Of a DNA stretch of 64,000 nucleotides, positions 9,959 through 18,814 are shown piece after piece. The first letter of the stretch is position 1. Each line of letters opens with the position of its first letter. Under the pieces are notes generated by a model. The model saw only the letters and a program-made list of their open reading frames with translations, had not been told where the DNA came from and did not search any database. This DNA is from Thermanaeromonas toyohensis ToBE (GTDB lineage: Bacteria; Bacillota; DSM-521; Neomoorellales; Neomoorellaceae), in assembly GCF_900176005.1 (NCBI RefSeq), contig NZ_LT838272.1:887587-951586 (forward strand), written 5' to 3'. A program made the position numbers and the translations under genes.

Positions 9959-11218
9959 ATGGGCATGACCATGACTGAAAAGATACTGGCCGCCCATGCG
10001 GGGCTAGAAAAAGTGGAGCCGGGGCAGCTTATCTCCTGCCGTATAGACCTGGCCCTGGGCAACGATATAACTGCTCCCCTGGCCATAAAAGAATTCCGAC
10101 AGCTAGGGATAGAAAAAGTATTTGACCCAGGGAGGATAGTCCTGGTACCCGATCATTTTACCCCCAACAAGGACATAAAATCCGCAGAGCAAGCTAAGCT
10201 TGTGAGGGAGTTTGCCCGGGAGCAAGGAGTAATTTACTACGAAGTAGGTCGGCTGGGAATAGAGCACTGCCTTTTGCCAGAAGAGGGGCTGGTAGTGCCT
10301 GGAGACCTAATAATAGGTGCTGATTCCCACACTTGTACCTACGGGGCCCTGGGGGCCTTTGCCACGGGGGTAGGCTCTACCGACTTAGCAGCCGCCATGG
10401 CTACCGGTGAATGTTGGTTTAGAGTGCCCGAGAGCATAAAGTTAAACTATTATGGGAGATTAAAGCCCTGGGTAGGGGGCAAAGATCTCATCCTCTACAC
10501 CATAGGGGATTTAGGGGTAGATGGAGCCCGCTATAAAGCCCTAGAATTTACCGGCGAGGCTATAGGGGAACTCTCCCTAGATAGCCGCTTCACCATGGCT
10601 AACATGGCCATAGAAGCTGGGGCCAAAAATGGAATATTTCCAGTAGATGAGAAGACGGAAAGGTATCTTGAAGGGCGGACCAAGAGGCCCTACCGGATAT
10701 ATCAAAGCGATCCCGATGCTAGGTATAGTGAGATAAGGGAATATGACGTAAGCAAGATAGAACCTCAAGTAGCCTTTCCCCACCTGCCGGAGAACACCAA
10801 AGGCATAAGCGAAGTAGGCGAAATAAAAATAGACCAAGTAGTGATCGGCTCCTGCACTAATGGCCGGTTAGAAGACCTAAGGATAGCAGCCAAGATCTTA
10901 AAAGGCAAAAAAGTACACCCCGAAGTGCGCCTCATCATAATACCTGGTACGCAGAAGATTTACGCCCAGGCTATAGAAGAAGGTTTAATTACCATATTTA
11001 TCGAAGCCGGGGCAGCCATTTCAACTCCTACCTGTGGTCCTTGCTTGGGGGGACACATGGGGGTTTTGGCGAAAGGAGAGAAAGCTGTAGCCACCACTAA
11101 CCGCAATTTTGTAGGCCGTATGGGACACCCCGAAAGCGAAGTATATCTAGCCGGGCCGGCCGTGGCTGCAGCCAGCGCCATAAAAGGAAGAATAGCAGCG
11201 CCTGAGGAGGTACTATAG
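9959..11218 (+). CDS. dmdA: Dimethylmaleate hydratase, large subunit
   Basis: A 419-residue aconitase/isopropylmalate isomerase family large subunit. With DmdB it hydrates 2,3-dimethylmaleate to 2,3-dimethylmalate. The cluster cysteines are in [12 protein letters not shown] and [12 protein letters not shown]. Other family motifs are [11 protein letters not shown] and [21 protein letters not shown]. The ATG at 9959 has AGAGGTG 8 bp upstream; an earlier in-frame start would lie inside dml. Isoleucine is written mostly as ATA here, unlike the upstream genes, which favour ATT. This may mark a separately acquired or recombined segment. A 3-isopropylmalate dehydratase is the alternative. Confidence 0.88.
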   Translation: MGMTMTEKILAAHAGLEKVEPGQLISCRIDLALGNDITAPLAIKEFRQLGIEKVFDPGRIVLVPDHFTPNKDIKSAEQAKLVREFAREQGVIYYEVGRLGIEHCLLPEEGLVVPGDLIIGADSHTCTYGALGAFATGVGSTDLAAAMATGECWFRVPESIKLNYYGRLKPWVGGKDLILYTIGDLGVDGARYKALEFTGEAIGELSLDSRFTMANMAIEAGAKNGIFPVDEKTERYLEGRTKRPYRIYQSDPDARYSEIREYDVSKIEPQVAFPHLPENTKGISEVGEIKIDQVVIGSCTNGRLEDLRIAAKILKGKKVHPEVRLIIIPGTQKIYAQAIEEGLITIFIEAGAAISTPTCGPCLGGHMGVLAKGEKAVATTNRNFVGRMGHPESEVYLAGPAVAAASAIKGRIAAPEEVL

Positions 11219-11240
11219 AGAGGAGGTGCTCTGGATAAGG

Positions 11241-11750
11241 ATGGAAATTATGGAGATCATTAAAGGCAGATGCCACAAATTTGGTGATGACATAGACACC
11301 GACGCCATAATCCCGGCCCGGTATCTAAACACCAGCGACTTAAAAGAGCTGGCCCAGCACTGTATGGAAGACGCTGATCCTAGCTTTCCAAGGAAGGTGA
11401 AGCCCGGGGATATAATAGTAGCGGGAAAGAACTTTGGGTGCGGGAGTTCCCGGGAACATGCGCCGCTGGCCATAAAGGGGGCGGGAGTAGCAGCGGTTAT
11501 AGCCTCCTCCTTTGCCCGTATATTTTACCGCAACGCTATAAATATCGGTCTTCCTATCTTTGAGGCGCCGGAGGCCGCCAAGAAGATAGAGGCCGGGGAC
11601 GAAGTATTAATTGATCCTGCTCAAGGTATAATCACCAATATTACCAAAAACGAAACCTACCGTATGCTTCCCTTTCCACCCTTTATGCAGGAGCTTATAG
11701 CTGCGGGTGGGCTTATGGCTTACGTGGCTAAGAAGGTGAAAAAGCCTTAA
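11241..11750 (+). CDS. dmdB: Dimethylmaleate hydratase, small subunit
   Basis: The small (LeuD-like) partner of DmdA, about 169 residues. It carries the family signature [16 protein letters not shown] near the N-terminus and [14 protein letters not shown] followed by [16 protein letters not shown]. The exact start is uncertain. AGGAGGTG lies at 11221-11228, and the ATGs at 11241 and 11250 are both possible; homologues usually begin a few residues before the FGDDID motif. The gene starts 22 bp after dmdA. The swivelling domain supplies the substrate-binding loop that selects the C4 substituents. Confidence 0.88.
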   Translation: MEIMEIIKGRCHKFGDDIDTDAIIPARYLNTSDLKELAQHCMEDADPSFPRKVKPGDIIVAGKNFGCGSSREHAPLAIKGAGVAAVIASSFARIFYRNAINIGLPIFEAPEAAKKIEAGDEVLIDPAQGIITNITKNETYRMLPFPPFMQELIAAGGLMAYVAKKVKKP

Positions 11751-11828
11751 GATTATCTAGCAGGAAAGTTTCTAAGCAGTAGAGAAAACTAAATTAACTA
11801 CTTTTCCTTACGGGGTGGGAGCGCCAGC

Positions 11829-13766
11829 ATGAGCGTACGGATTGTGGTGGTGAGTTGGGGGAAGCTTACGGAAATTGTACAGGAAGTAAAAGATTTGGTT
11901 AAAGGAGAGGCTAAAATAGAAATTTTAGAAGGATTGTTTGACCAAAGGGCCACTTTAGAATTGGCGCGTGAATTGGAAAGTAGTGGAAAAGTAGATGTAT
12001 TTGTAAGCGGTGGTGGAAACGCCCGGATGCTCCGGGCTAATTTGTCTACTCCTGTTGTATCCATTAATATTTCCGGGTATGACATGATAAAGGCTATTTT
12101 AAAGCATCATGTAGAGGGAGAGCCTGTATACATTGTCCACTTTGGCGATGTTATTCAGGAACTCAATGATTTAAAAGAAGTCCTTCCTTTCCCTGTCTAT
12201 CAAATTGCTCTTAACGATCCTAGCGAAGGTGTGCAATTTTTCCGTCAGCTTCAGCAGCAAGGGCAAAGGGCAATCATTGTCGGAGCCAGTTTAGCCTGGG
12301 AAATGGCGAACCAGTATGGCTTTAAGTCAGTATATATCTATTCTAAGAAAGCAGTATTAGAAGCTTTAAATCAAGCAGTAGAAATGGCCAATGTAAAACG
12401 GCGAGAAATGGCTAAGACCGAAAGAATACAGGCTATTCTTGATTTTATATGTGATGGTATTGTGGCGTGTGATCAAGAAGGGATAATTACTGCTTTTAAT
12501 CCTGCTGCTCAACTAATCACTGGCATAGAAGTGGAAGAAGCCTTAGGTAAACGCGTACAAGATGTATTGCCCCAGCTTAAGCTAGAAGAAGTTTTGCAGC
12601 AGGAAAGCCAGCCTACCTTTAATAATGTAGTTAAGGTTAAAGAAAGGCAGATTATGGTTAATAAAGTACCCGTAAATGTGAAGGGCGAGACGGTTGGGGT
12701 AGTAGCTACTCTACATGATATTGCCACCATTCAGAAAGCCGAATATCAAATCCGAAGGAAACTTGCTTCAGGGGGGCTTAAAGCTAGAGCTACCTTTGAA
12801 GATATTGTAGGAGACTCAGAGGTAATGCTTAACACCATCCGTCAAGCCCAAAAGTATGCGACTACCTCTGCTACCGTATTAATCTTGGGCGAGACAGGGA
12901 CAGGGAAAGAGCTTTTTGCCCAGGCTATCCATAATGCTAGCCCTAGAAGGGATTCTCATTTTGTGGCTATTAATTGTGCCGCTCTACCCGAAAACTTGCT
13001 AGAGAGCGAACTTTTTGGGTATGAAGAGGGAGCTTTTACAGGGGCCAAAAAAGCGGGCAAACCTGGGCTATTTGAGCTAGCACATAATGGAACTATTTTT
13101 TTAGATGAAATCGGCGATTTGCCTCCCTCGCTCCAAGCTAAATTGCTGCGTGTTTTACAACAAAAAGAAGTTATGCGGATTGGTGGCCAAACTGTGATAC
13201 CTATTGACGTACGCGTAATAGCCGCTACTAATTGTGATTTGTGGAAAGCAGTTCAGGAAGGACGTTTTCGTAGAGATTTATATTATCGTTTAAACGTTTT
13301 GCCCCTCAGGTTACCCCCGTTAAGGGAGCGCGTAGAAGATATACCGGCCTTAGTAAGAGATATGCTTTTTAAAAACCACCGTTGGTTAGTACATTATGCG
13401 GGAACTATCGCTCGAGAAATTATTGAAAAATTACCTGGTTATTCATGGCCAGGAAATGTTAGGGAATTAGAAAATATCTTAGAAAGAATAAGTGCATTAG
13501 CAGCAGGCCAATCATTATCTGTAAAGATGATAAAGGAACTTGTTCACCAGGCTTTAGCTGATCAGAAGTATTTAGATTTCTCCTCTAAAATTGAAGTTGA
13601 GACAATCCTTGAGCCTTCTACCTTACAAAAACATCAACGTTCAATAGAGCGTAATATAATTTATAAGGTCCTTAACGAAACAGGGGGAAATAAAACCAAA
13701 GCAGCAAAGCTTCTGGGTATAAGCCGTTCTACTTTGTGGCGAAAGCTTAAAGAATTAAGTCATTAG
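11829..13766 (+). CDS. PrpR-like sigma-54 dependent transcriptional activator
   Basis: A 645-residue enhancer-binding protein. Residues ~1-185 resemble the PrpR_N sensor domain, which in PrpR responds to 2-methylcitrate. A PAS domain follows at ~200-300 (ILDFICDGIVACDQEG). The central AAA+ domain at ~325-560 has Walker A GETGTGKELF, the sigma-54 contact loop GAFTGA, and SWPGNVRELEN. A Fis-type helix-turn-helix ends the protein (GGNKTKAAKLLGISRSTLWRKL). It is encoded just downstream of dmdB on the same strand, so it most likely controls the nicotinate operon, perhaps sensing a branched dicarboxylate intermediate. Its target promoter was not found in the window. Confidence 0.85.
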   Translation: MSVRIVVVSWGKLTEIVQEVKDLVKGEAKIEILEGLFDQRATLELARELESSGKVDVFVSGGGNARMLRANLSTPVVSINISGYDMIKAILKHHVEGEPVYIVHFGDVIQELNDLKEVLPFPVYQIALNDPSEGVQFFRQLQQQGQRAIIVGASLAWEMANQYGFKSVYIYSKKAVLEALNQAVEMANVKRREMAKTERIQAILDFICDGIVACDQEGIITAFNPAAQLITGIEVEEALGKRVQDVLPQLKLEEVLQQESQPTFNNVVKVKERQIMVNKVPVNVKGETVGVVATLHDIATIQKAEYQIRRKLASGGLKARATFEDIVGDSEVMLNTIRQAQKYATTSATVLILGETGTGKELFAQAIHNASPRRDSHFVAINCAALPENLLESELFGYEEGAFTGAKKAGKPGLFELAHNGTIFLDEIGDLPPSLQAKLLRVLQQKEVMRIGGQTVIPIDVRVIAATNCDLWKAVQEGRFRRDLYYRLNVLPLRLPPLRERVEDIPALVRDMLFKNHRWLVHYAGTIAREIIEKLPGYSWPGNVRELENILERISALAAGQSLSVKMIKELVHQALADQKYLDFSSKIEVETILEPSTLQKHQRSIERNIIYKVLNETGGNKTKAAKLLGISRSTLWRKLKELSH

Positions 13767-13875
13767 AGTCACTAGTATTTTGGTGGTGTTTATTAAATGG
13801 AGCAGCTTATTCCCAAGAAATTTTTAAATTAGCAAGCAGGAATTTTAGTTCTTAAAGCGAATATATTATACAGAG

Positions 13876-13895
13876 ATGTGGAAACGTTTCCACAT
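13876..13895. promoter_or_regulatory. LacI-family operator, perfect 20-bp palindrome
   Basis: ATGTGGAAACGTTTCCACAT reads identically on both strands, with the central CG typical of LacI/RbsR/CcpA operators. It lies 22 bp before the ATG of the LacI-type gene at the head of the ribose operon and just downstream of an AT-rich stretch (TATTAT at about 13863). It is well placed to block transcription of the operon by its own repressor. Confidence 0.8.
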
Positions 13896-13939
13896 AGGAG
13901 GCATACAGGAGGGACCTATGCCCCCCCACTATAAAGGAT

Positions 13940-14929
13940 GTGGCTAAAAGGGCTAAAGTTGGGATATCTACTGTTTCTAGGGTATTAAATAATAGCGGTT
14001 ATGTAAGTCCCAAGACGCGCGAGCGCGTACTTAAAGCTATAGAGGAGCTCAATTTTGAGCCCAATTACCTGGCTAAAAGCTTAAGCAGCGGGAAAACGCG
14101 CACCATAGCCTTAATTCTTCCTGATATAACCAACCCCTTCTTTCCCGCCATAGCCCGAGGGGTAGAGGATGCAGTCAAACGCAAGGAATACCATGTAATA
14201 TTATGCAATACCGATGGGGATAGCCAGCAAGAGGCGCTTCATGCCAAGGCCTTGCGGGAAAAAGCAGTGGATGGCCTTATATTTACTGCCAGTAGCAAGA
14301 ATAATAAGCATGTCCTGGAGCTGGTGGAAGTAGGTATCCCAGTAGTATTAATAGACCGGCGCGTAGAAGGGAATAACCTGGATGCAGTTTTAGTGGACAA
14401 TGTGGCTGGGGCTTATGAGGCTACCAAATATCTAATCGGCTTGGGACATAAGTATATAGGATTTATCGCCGGGCCGGACGTTACCACAGCTTTAGAACGC
14501 CAAGAAGGTTATTGCCGGGCCTTAAAGGAAGCCGGCATAGAGGTGAAAGAAAAGCTAATCCAGCCAGGTAATTTCCGCTATGAGAGCGGTTATACCGGAG
14601 CTTTAAACCTTTTAGAATACGGCGTTACAGCTATCCTAGCGGCTAACGATCTTATGGCTTTAGGAGCTATGAGGGCTATTGAAGAAAAAGGTTTAAGGAT
14701 ACCCCAGGATATTGCTGTGGTGGGTTTTGATGATATCCCTTTAGCTTCCCTTGTAAAGCCGGCGTTAACTACTGTAAACCAGCCTGCTTACCAGATGGGA
14801 GCTTTAGCGGCGGAGATATTGCTTGAGCGGATTGAGGGGAAAAGAGCAGGTGAGCCCAAAGAGGTAATTCTTACCCCTTCGCTAGTAATACGGGAGTCTT
14901 GTGGAGGAAGAGGTAGATGGCAGACATAG
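13940..14929 (+). CDS. rbsR: LacI family repressor of the ribose operon (5' end frameshifted in a C-tract)
   Basis: A LacI/RbsR-type repressor with an N-terminal helix-turn-helix ([17 protein letters not shown]), a hinge-helix region ([10 protein letters not shown]) and a periplasmic-binding-like effector domain ([27 protein letters not shown]). The natural start should be the ATG at 13918 behind GGAGGG, followed by P-P-T-I-K-D-V-A. As written, seven C residues at 13921-13927 throw that ATG out of frame and stop it after nine codons; six would restore it. The coordinates begin at the first in-frame GTG, which is normally an internal valine and has no ribosome site. This is a sequencing error, a recent mutation or a phase-variable tract. 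It overlaps rbsK by 13 bp. Confidence 0.8.
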   Translation: MAKRAKVGISTVSRVLNNSGYVSPKTRERVLKAIEELNFEPNYLAKSLSSGKTRTIALILPDITNPFFPAIARGVEDAVKRKEYHVILCNTDGDSQQEALHAKALREKAVDGLIFTASSKNNKHVLELVEVGIPVVLIDRRVEGNNLDAVLVDNVAGAYEATKYLIGLGHKYIGFIAGPDVTTALERQEGYCRALKEAGIEVKEKLIQPGNFRYESGYTGALNLLEYGVTAILAANDLMALGAMRAIEEKGLRIPQDIAVVGFDDIPLASLVKPALTTVNQPAYQMGALAAEILLERIEGKRAGEPKEVILTPSLVIRESCGGRGRWQT

Positions 14930-15849
14930 TGGTTGTAGGAAGCCTCAATATTGATTTTGTGGTCAAAGTACCCCGTCGTCCCTTGCCGGGGGAAACCTTA
15001 ACAGGTTATTCCTTTGAGGTAATTCCGGGCGGTAAAGGGGCCAACCAGGCGGTGGCAGCGAGCAAACTGAATGGGAAAGTCAGCATGGTGGGTCGCATCG
15101 GGGATGATGTGTTCTCCCAGGTATTACGTAATAGCCTGCTCCAAGCTGGAGTGGATATTAGAGGCGTAAAAGTGACCAAAGGCGTTAGCACCGGTACAGC
15201 CTTTATCACTGTAGATGAAACTGGAGAGAACACTATTATAGTCATTCCTGGAGCAAATAAGCTTTGCACACCATTAGATGTTGACGCGGTGGAGGAGATT
15301 ATTTCTAAAGCTAAGGTTTTGCTCTTGCAATTAGAGATCCCGTTGGAGACCGTGTGTTATGCAGCTAGCATGGCGCACCGTTATGGAGCAACTGTAATTC
15401 TAGATCCAGCTCCTGCTCAAAGCTTGCCTCAAGAATTATACCAGCTAGTGGACATTATCACACCTAACGAGAGGGAGGCTGAAACCCTTACTGGGTACCA
15501 GGTCGAAAGCTTGGAGAAAGCGGAGTTAGCTGCTTTAGCTTTAATAGAGCGAGGGGTTAAAAAGGCTATCTTAAAGTTAGGTTCCCGGGGAGGGCTTCTT
15601 GTTACAGAGGAGGAGAGATTTTACGCACCCGCCTACCAGGTTAATGCCTTAGATACCACTGCTGCAGGAGATGCTTTTGCTGGCGGGTTGGCCGTAGCGT
15701 TGGCGGAGGGAAAGGATTTAAAGGAAGCTATAATTTTTGCCAATGCTGTAGGTGCCCTGGCGGTAACAAGGATAGGAGCCCAGACTTCTATGCCAGCTAG
15801 AGGGGAAGTAGAGGAATTTATAACTACTGCAGTAATAAAAGCGGGGTGA
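14917..15849 (+). CDS. rbsK: Ribokinase
   Basis: A 310-residue PfkB-family kinase that phosphorylates D-ribose to ribose 5-phosphate. The N-terminus VVGSLNIDFVVKVPRRPLPGE and the GGKGANQAVAASKL motif are characteristic of ribokinase. The C-terminal ATP/anion-hole signature DTTAAGDAFAGGLAVAL contains the catalytic aspartate. It overlaps the repressor gene and is followed at once by rbsD, giving the order R-K-D-A-C-B. Confidence 0.93.
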   Translation: MADIVVVGSLNIDFVVKVPRRPLPGETLTGYSFEVIPGGKGANQAVAASKLNGKVSMVGRIGDDVFSQVLRNSLLQAGVDIRGVKVTKGVSTGTAFITVDETGENTIIVIPGANKLCTPLDVDAVEEIISKAKVLLLQLEIPLETVCYAASMAHRYGATVILDPAPAQSLPQELYQLVDIITPNEREAETLTGYQVESLEKAELAALALIERGVKKAILKLGSRGGLLVTEEERFYAPAYQVNALDTTAAGDAFAGGLAVALAEGKDLKEAIIFANAVGALAVTRIGAQTSMPARGEVEEFITTAVIKAG

Positions 15850-15860
15850 TATTTTACAAA

Positions 15861-16262
15861 ATGAAAAAAACTAGCTTATTAAATCAAGCGCTTTCCGAGG
15901 TTATCGCTAGCATGGGCCATACTGATATGCTGGTAGTGGCTGATAGCGGATTACCAGTGCCTAAGGGGGTCCGCCGCATTGACTTAGCCCTAACTAAAAA
16001 TGTGCCGGGATTTATGGAAACTGTAAAAGTAGTGTTAGAAGAACTAGCTGTAGAGCGAGCTATTTTTGCCCTGGAGATGCGGCTTAAAAGCCCCGACCTT
16101 TATCAACAGCTAACTTCTTTATTGAAAGATAGAGACATAAGCTGGGAAGAAATTGCTCATGAAGAATTTAAAGCCCGCACAAGTTTAGCGGTAGCGGTGG
16201 TGAGGACAGGGGAATTTACCCCTTATGCCAATGTGATCTTGCAGGCAGGAGTGGTTTTCTAG
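15861..16262 (+). CDS. rbsD: D-ribose pyranase
   Basis: A 133-residue RbsD protein that interconverts the pyranose and furanose forms of ribose before phosphorylation. It has the family N-terminus KTSLLNQALSEVIASMGHTD (catalytic His in GHTD), then VADSGLPVPKGVRRIDLAL, and ends with PYANVILQAGVVF. I chose the ATG at 15861, which has GGGGTGAT upstream and matches the family start. An in-frame GTG at 15846 overlaps rbsK and adds five residues. Confidence 0.93.
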   Translation: MKKTSLLNQALSEVIASMGHTDMLVVADSGLPVPKGVRRIDLALTKNVPGFMETVKVVLEELAVERAIFALEMRLKSPDLYQQLTSLLKDRDISWEEIAHEEFKARTSLAVAVVRTGEFTPYANVILQAGVVF

Positions 16263-16275
16263 GAGGATGCCTTAA

Positions 16276-17781
16276 ATGCCGGAAGTAATTTTAAAGGTAG
16301 AAGATGTTAGCAAATCATTTCCCGGAGTTAGGGCTCTGGAAAAGGTAAGTCTAGTGGTTGAGCGGGGGGAAATTCATGCTCTGGTGGGGGAAAACGGAGC
16401 TGGTAAATCTACTTTGATTAAAATCTTAAGCGGTATTTACCAGCCTGATGAGGGGCGTATTTGGCTAGAGGGGAAGGAGATCGCTCTTAAGGATCCTCGC
16501 CAGGCCCAAAACTTAGGAATAGTTACTATCCATCAAGAGTTTAATCTAGTACCCCACTTGACAGTAGCAGAAAATATTTTCTTAGGCCATGAGCAAACGA
16601 GAACTTTTTTAGGCTTTATCCACTGGCAGGAGCTTAGGTCCCGAGCGACCACCCTTTTGGATCAATTAGGGGTCAAGATTAACCCTACTCGTTTAGTACA
16701 GCATTTGAGTGTTGCGGAGCAGCAGATGGTAGAAATAGCAAAAGCCCTTTCTCTACAGGCACGCATCCTAATAATGGATGAGCCGACCGCGACTTTGACA
16801 GGTGAGGAGTCCACTAAATTATTCAACATTATTAGAGCCATCAAAGAAAAAGGAGTTTCCATAATTTACGTGTCCCATCGGCTGGAAGAAATATTTGCAA
16901 TATGTGATCGAATTACTATACTACGCGATGGGAAATGGATAGCTACGCGGGATATCAAGGATGTTACTCCCGAAGAAGTAATCAAGTTAATGGTGGGGCG
17001 GGATATTAAGGAGCGTTTTCCTCGGAGATTAGCACCTAAATTTAGCGGCCAAGTAGCGTTGGAAGTAAAAGGGCTTAATCGAAAAGGTAAATTACATGAT
17101 ATTAACTTGCGGGTCCGCTATGGGGAGATACTTGGCATAGCTGGACTAGTAGGGGCAGGCAGGACCGAGCTAGCCAGAGCTATTATGGGTCTTTACCCCA
17201 AGGATAGCGGGGAAATATTCTTGGACGGGAGGAAAGTTAATATAAGCTTCCCGTGGGAAGCTATAAGGCTGGGGCTGGCTTATGTTCCTGAAGATAGAAA
17301 AGGCCAGGGCCTTCTTTTAAACTCCAGCATAAAGGAGAATATTTCCCTTACCCAACTGGACCATATTTCCCGCTGGGGCTTCATTGATCGGAAAGCAGAG
17401 ATTAAGGCCTGTGAAGAAGCCATGGTCAAATTCCGGATTAAGGGGAGGGACTGCCGGCAAAAAGTTAAAAACTTAAGCGGTGGTAATCAGCAGAAAGTGG
17501 TTTTGGCCAAATGGCTGGCTTCTAGGCCTAAAGTCCTTATTTTAGATGAACCTACCCGGGGAATAGATGTGGGCGCCAAGGCTGAGATTTATGAACTTAT
17601 CCAAGCTCTAGCGGCTGAGGGCGTGGCTATTATCATGATCTCTTCTGACCTGCCAGAAATATTGGGTATGTCTGACCGCATTATCGTTGTCCATGAGGGA
17701 AGGGTGGTAGGCGAATTCCTGCGGGGAGAGGTGACGGAAGAGAAAATAATGGGTTGTGCTGTAGGAGGAAAGTTGATATGA
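16276..17781 (+). CDS. rbsA: Ribose ABC transporter, ATP-binding protein
   Basis: A 501-residue duplicated ABC ATPase of the sugar type. The first cassette has Walker A GENGAGKSTLIK and Walker B ILIMDEPTA. Its signature region reads LSVAEQQMVEIAKAL. The second cassette has an AGLVGAGRTELARAI loop, LSGGNQQKVVLAKWL and VLILDEPTRGIDVGA. This degenerate second Walker A and canonical signature are typical of RbsA/MglA. The stop codon overlaps the rbsC start (ATGA). Confidence 0.94.
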   Translation: MPEVILKVEDVSKSFPGVRALEKVSLVVERGEIHALVGENGAGKSTLIKILSGIYQPDEGRIWLEGKEIALKDPRQAQNLGIVTIHQEFNLVPHLTVAENIFLGHEQTRTFLGFIHWQELRSRATTLLDQLGVKINPTRLVQHLSVAEQQMVEIAKALSLQARILIMDEPTATLTGEESTKLFNIIRAIKEKGVSIIYVSHRLEEIFAICDRITILRDGKWIATRDIKDVTPEEVIKLMVGRDIKERFPRRLAPKFSGQVALEVKGLNRKGKLHDINLRVRYGEILGIAGLVGAGRTELARAIMGLYPKDSGEIFLDGRKVNISFPWEAIRLGLAYVPEDRKGQGLLLNSSIKENISLTQLDHISRWGFIDRKAEIKACEEAMVKFRIKGRDCRQKVKNLSGGNQQKVVLAKWLASRPKVLILDEPTRGIDVGAKAEIYELIQALAAEGVAIIMISSDLPEILGMSDRIIVVHEGRVVGEFLRGEVTEEKIMGCAVGGKLI

Positions 17782-18728
17782 GGTATAAGGCCGAAAACAG
17801 ATTGGAACTTATATATTCTTTAGGTCCGTTTTTTAGTTTGTTAGGGCTGACGGTCATTCTTTCTTTGCTTTCTGATCGTTTCTTGACTGTTAATAATCTT
17901 TTTAACGTGGCCAGGCAAGTTTCCGTAGACAGCATAGTTGCTTGCGGTATGACTTTTGTAATCCTTACAGGGGGTATTGACCTTTCTGTAGGCTCTGTTT
18001 TGGCTTTAACTGGGAGCCTTGTGGCGGGGTTGATGACTCAAGGCTTCTCTATTTCCGTGGCTATAGCTACGGGTCTTATCTTAGGTATGGTCCTAGGATA
18101 CTTCAACGGCTTGATAGTAACCCGAGGTAAGGTGGCCCCTTTTATTGCCACACTGGTCATGATGACCATGGCCCGGGGTTTGACCCTAGTTTACACCGAC
18201 GGCCGCCCGATTACAGGCTTGCCCCGCGAATTTTTGCAGATAGGAGGTGGGTATTTAGGTCCTGTACCCCTCCCGGTCATCATCATGTTGAGCGTATTTC
18301 TGTTATCCCATATTGTGCTAACCCAAACCAAATTTGGCCGCTATGTGTATGCTATAGGTAGCAATGAAGAAGCCGCTAGATTTTCGGGAATTGATACCAG
18401 CCGGTACAAAAATCTAGTGTATTTAATAAGCGGAGCCCTCGCTGCCTTAAGCGGGATAATTTTAACCTCTCGCCTAAATTCGGCCCAGCCCACTGCAGGT
18501 TTGGGCCTAGAGCTCGATGCCATTGCCGCCGTTGTCTTAGGAGGGACAAGCTTAGCGGGAGGCCAGGGAGGGATCCCGGGGACTTTAATTGGAGCTCTAA
18601 TAATAGGAATTCTTAATAACGGATTAAACTTGCTCAATGTATCTTCCTTTTATCAGCAAGTGGTTAAAGGAGCTGTAATCCTTTTAGCTGTATTGGGTGA
18701 CCAAGGCAGAAAAAAAAGAGAGGGGTGA
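17778..18728 (+). CDS. rbsC: Ribose ABC transporter, permease
   Basis: A 316-residue multi-spanning membrane protein of the BPD_transp_2/RbsC type. The segments VACGMTFVILTGGIDLSVGSVLAL and GIDTSRYKNLVYLISGALAALSGI are family hallmarks (each shown here only as a landmark; they lie at about residues 54 and 205). The start ATG overlaps the rbsA stop by 4 bp with GTAGGAGG upstream, so translation is coupled. It forms the channel with RbsA and RbsB. Confidence 0.92.
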   Translation: MRYKAENRLELIYSLGPFFSLLGLTVILSLLSDRFLTVNNLFNVARQVSVDSIVACGMTFVILTGGIDLSVGSVLALTGSLVAGLMTQGFSISVAIATGLILGMVLGYFNGLIVTRGKVAPFIATLVMMTMARGLTLVYTDGRPITGLPREFLQIGGGYLGPVPLPVIIMLSVFLLSHIVLTQTKFGRYVYAIGSNEEAARFSGIDTSRYKNLVYLISGALAALSGIILTSRLNSAQPTAGLGLELDAIAAVVLGGTSLAGGQGGIPGTLIGALIIGILNNGLNLLNVSSFYQQVVKGAVILLAVLGDQGRKKREG

Positions 18729-18814
18729 TGCTGATGTTAGATTAACTTTTGCTTTAAAGCTTGCGATAATCTGACTACCCTAAAGCGGAATTTAAAAGGA
18801 GGTTAGAATTAAAA

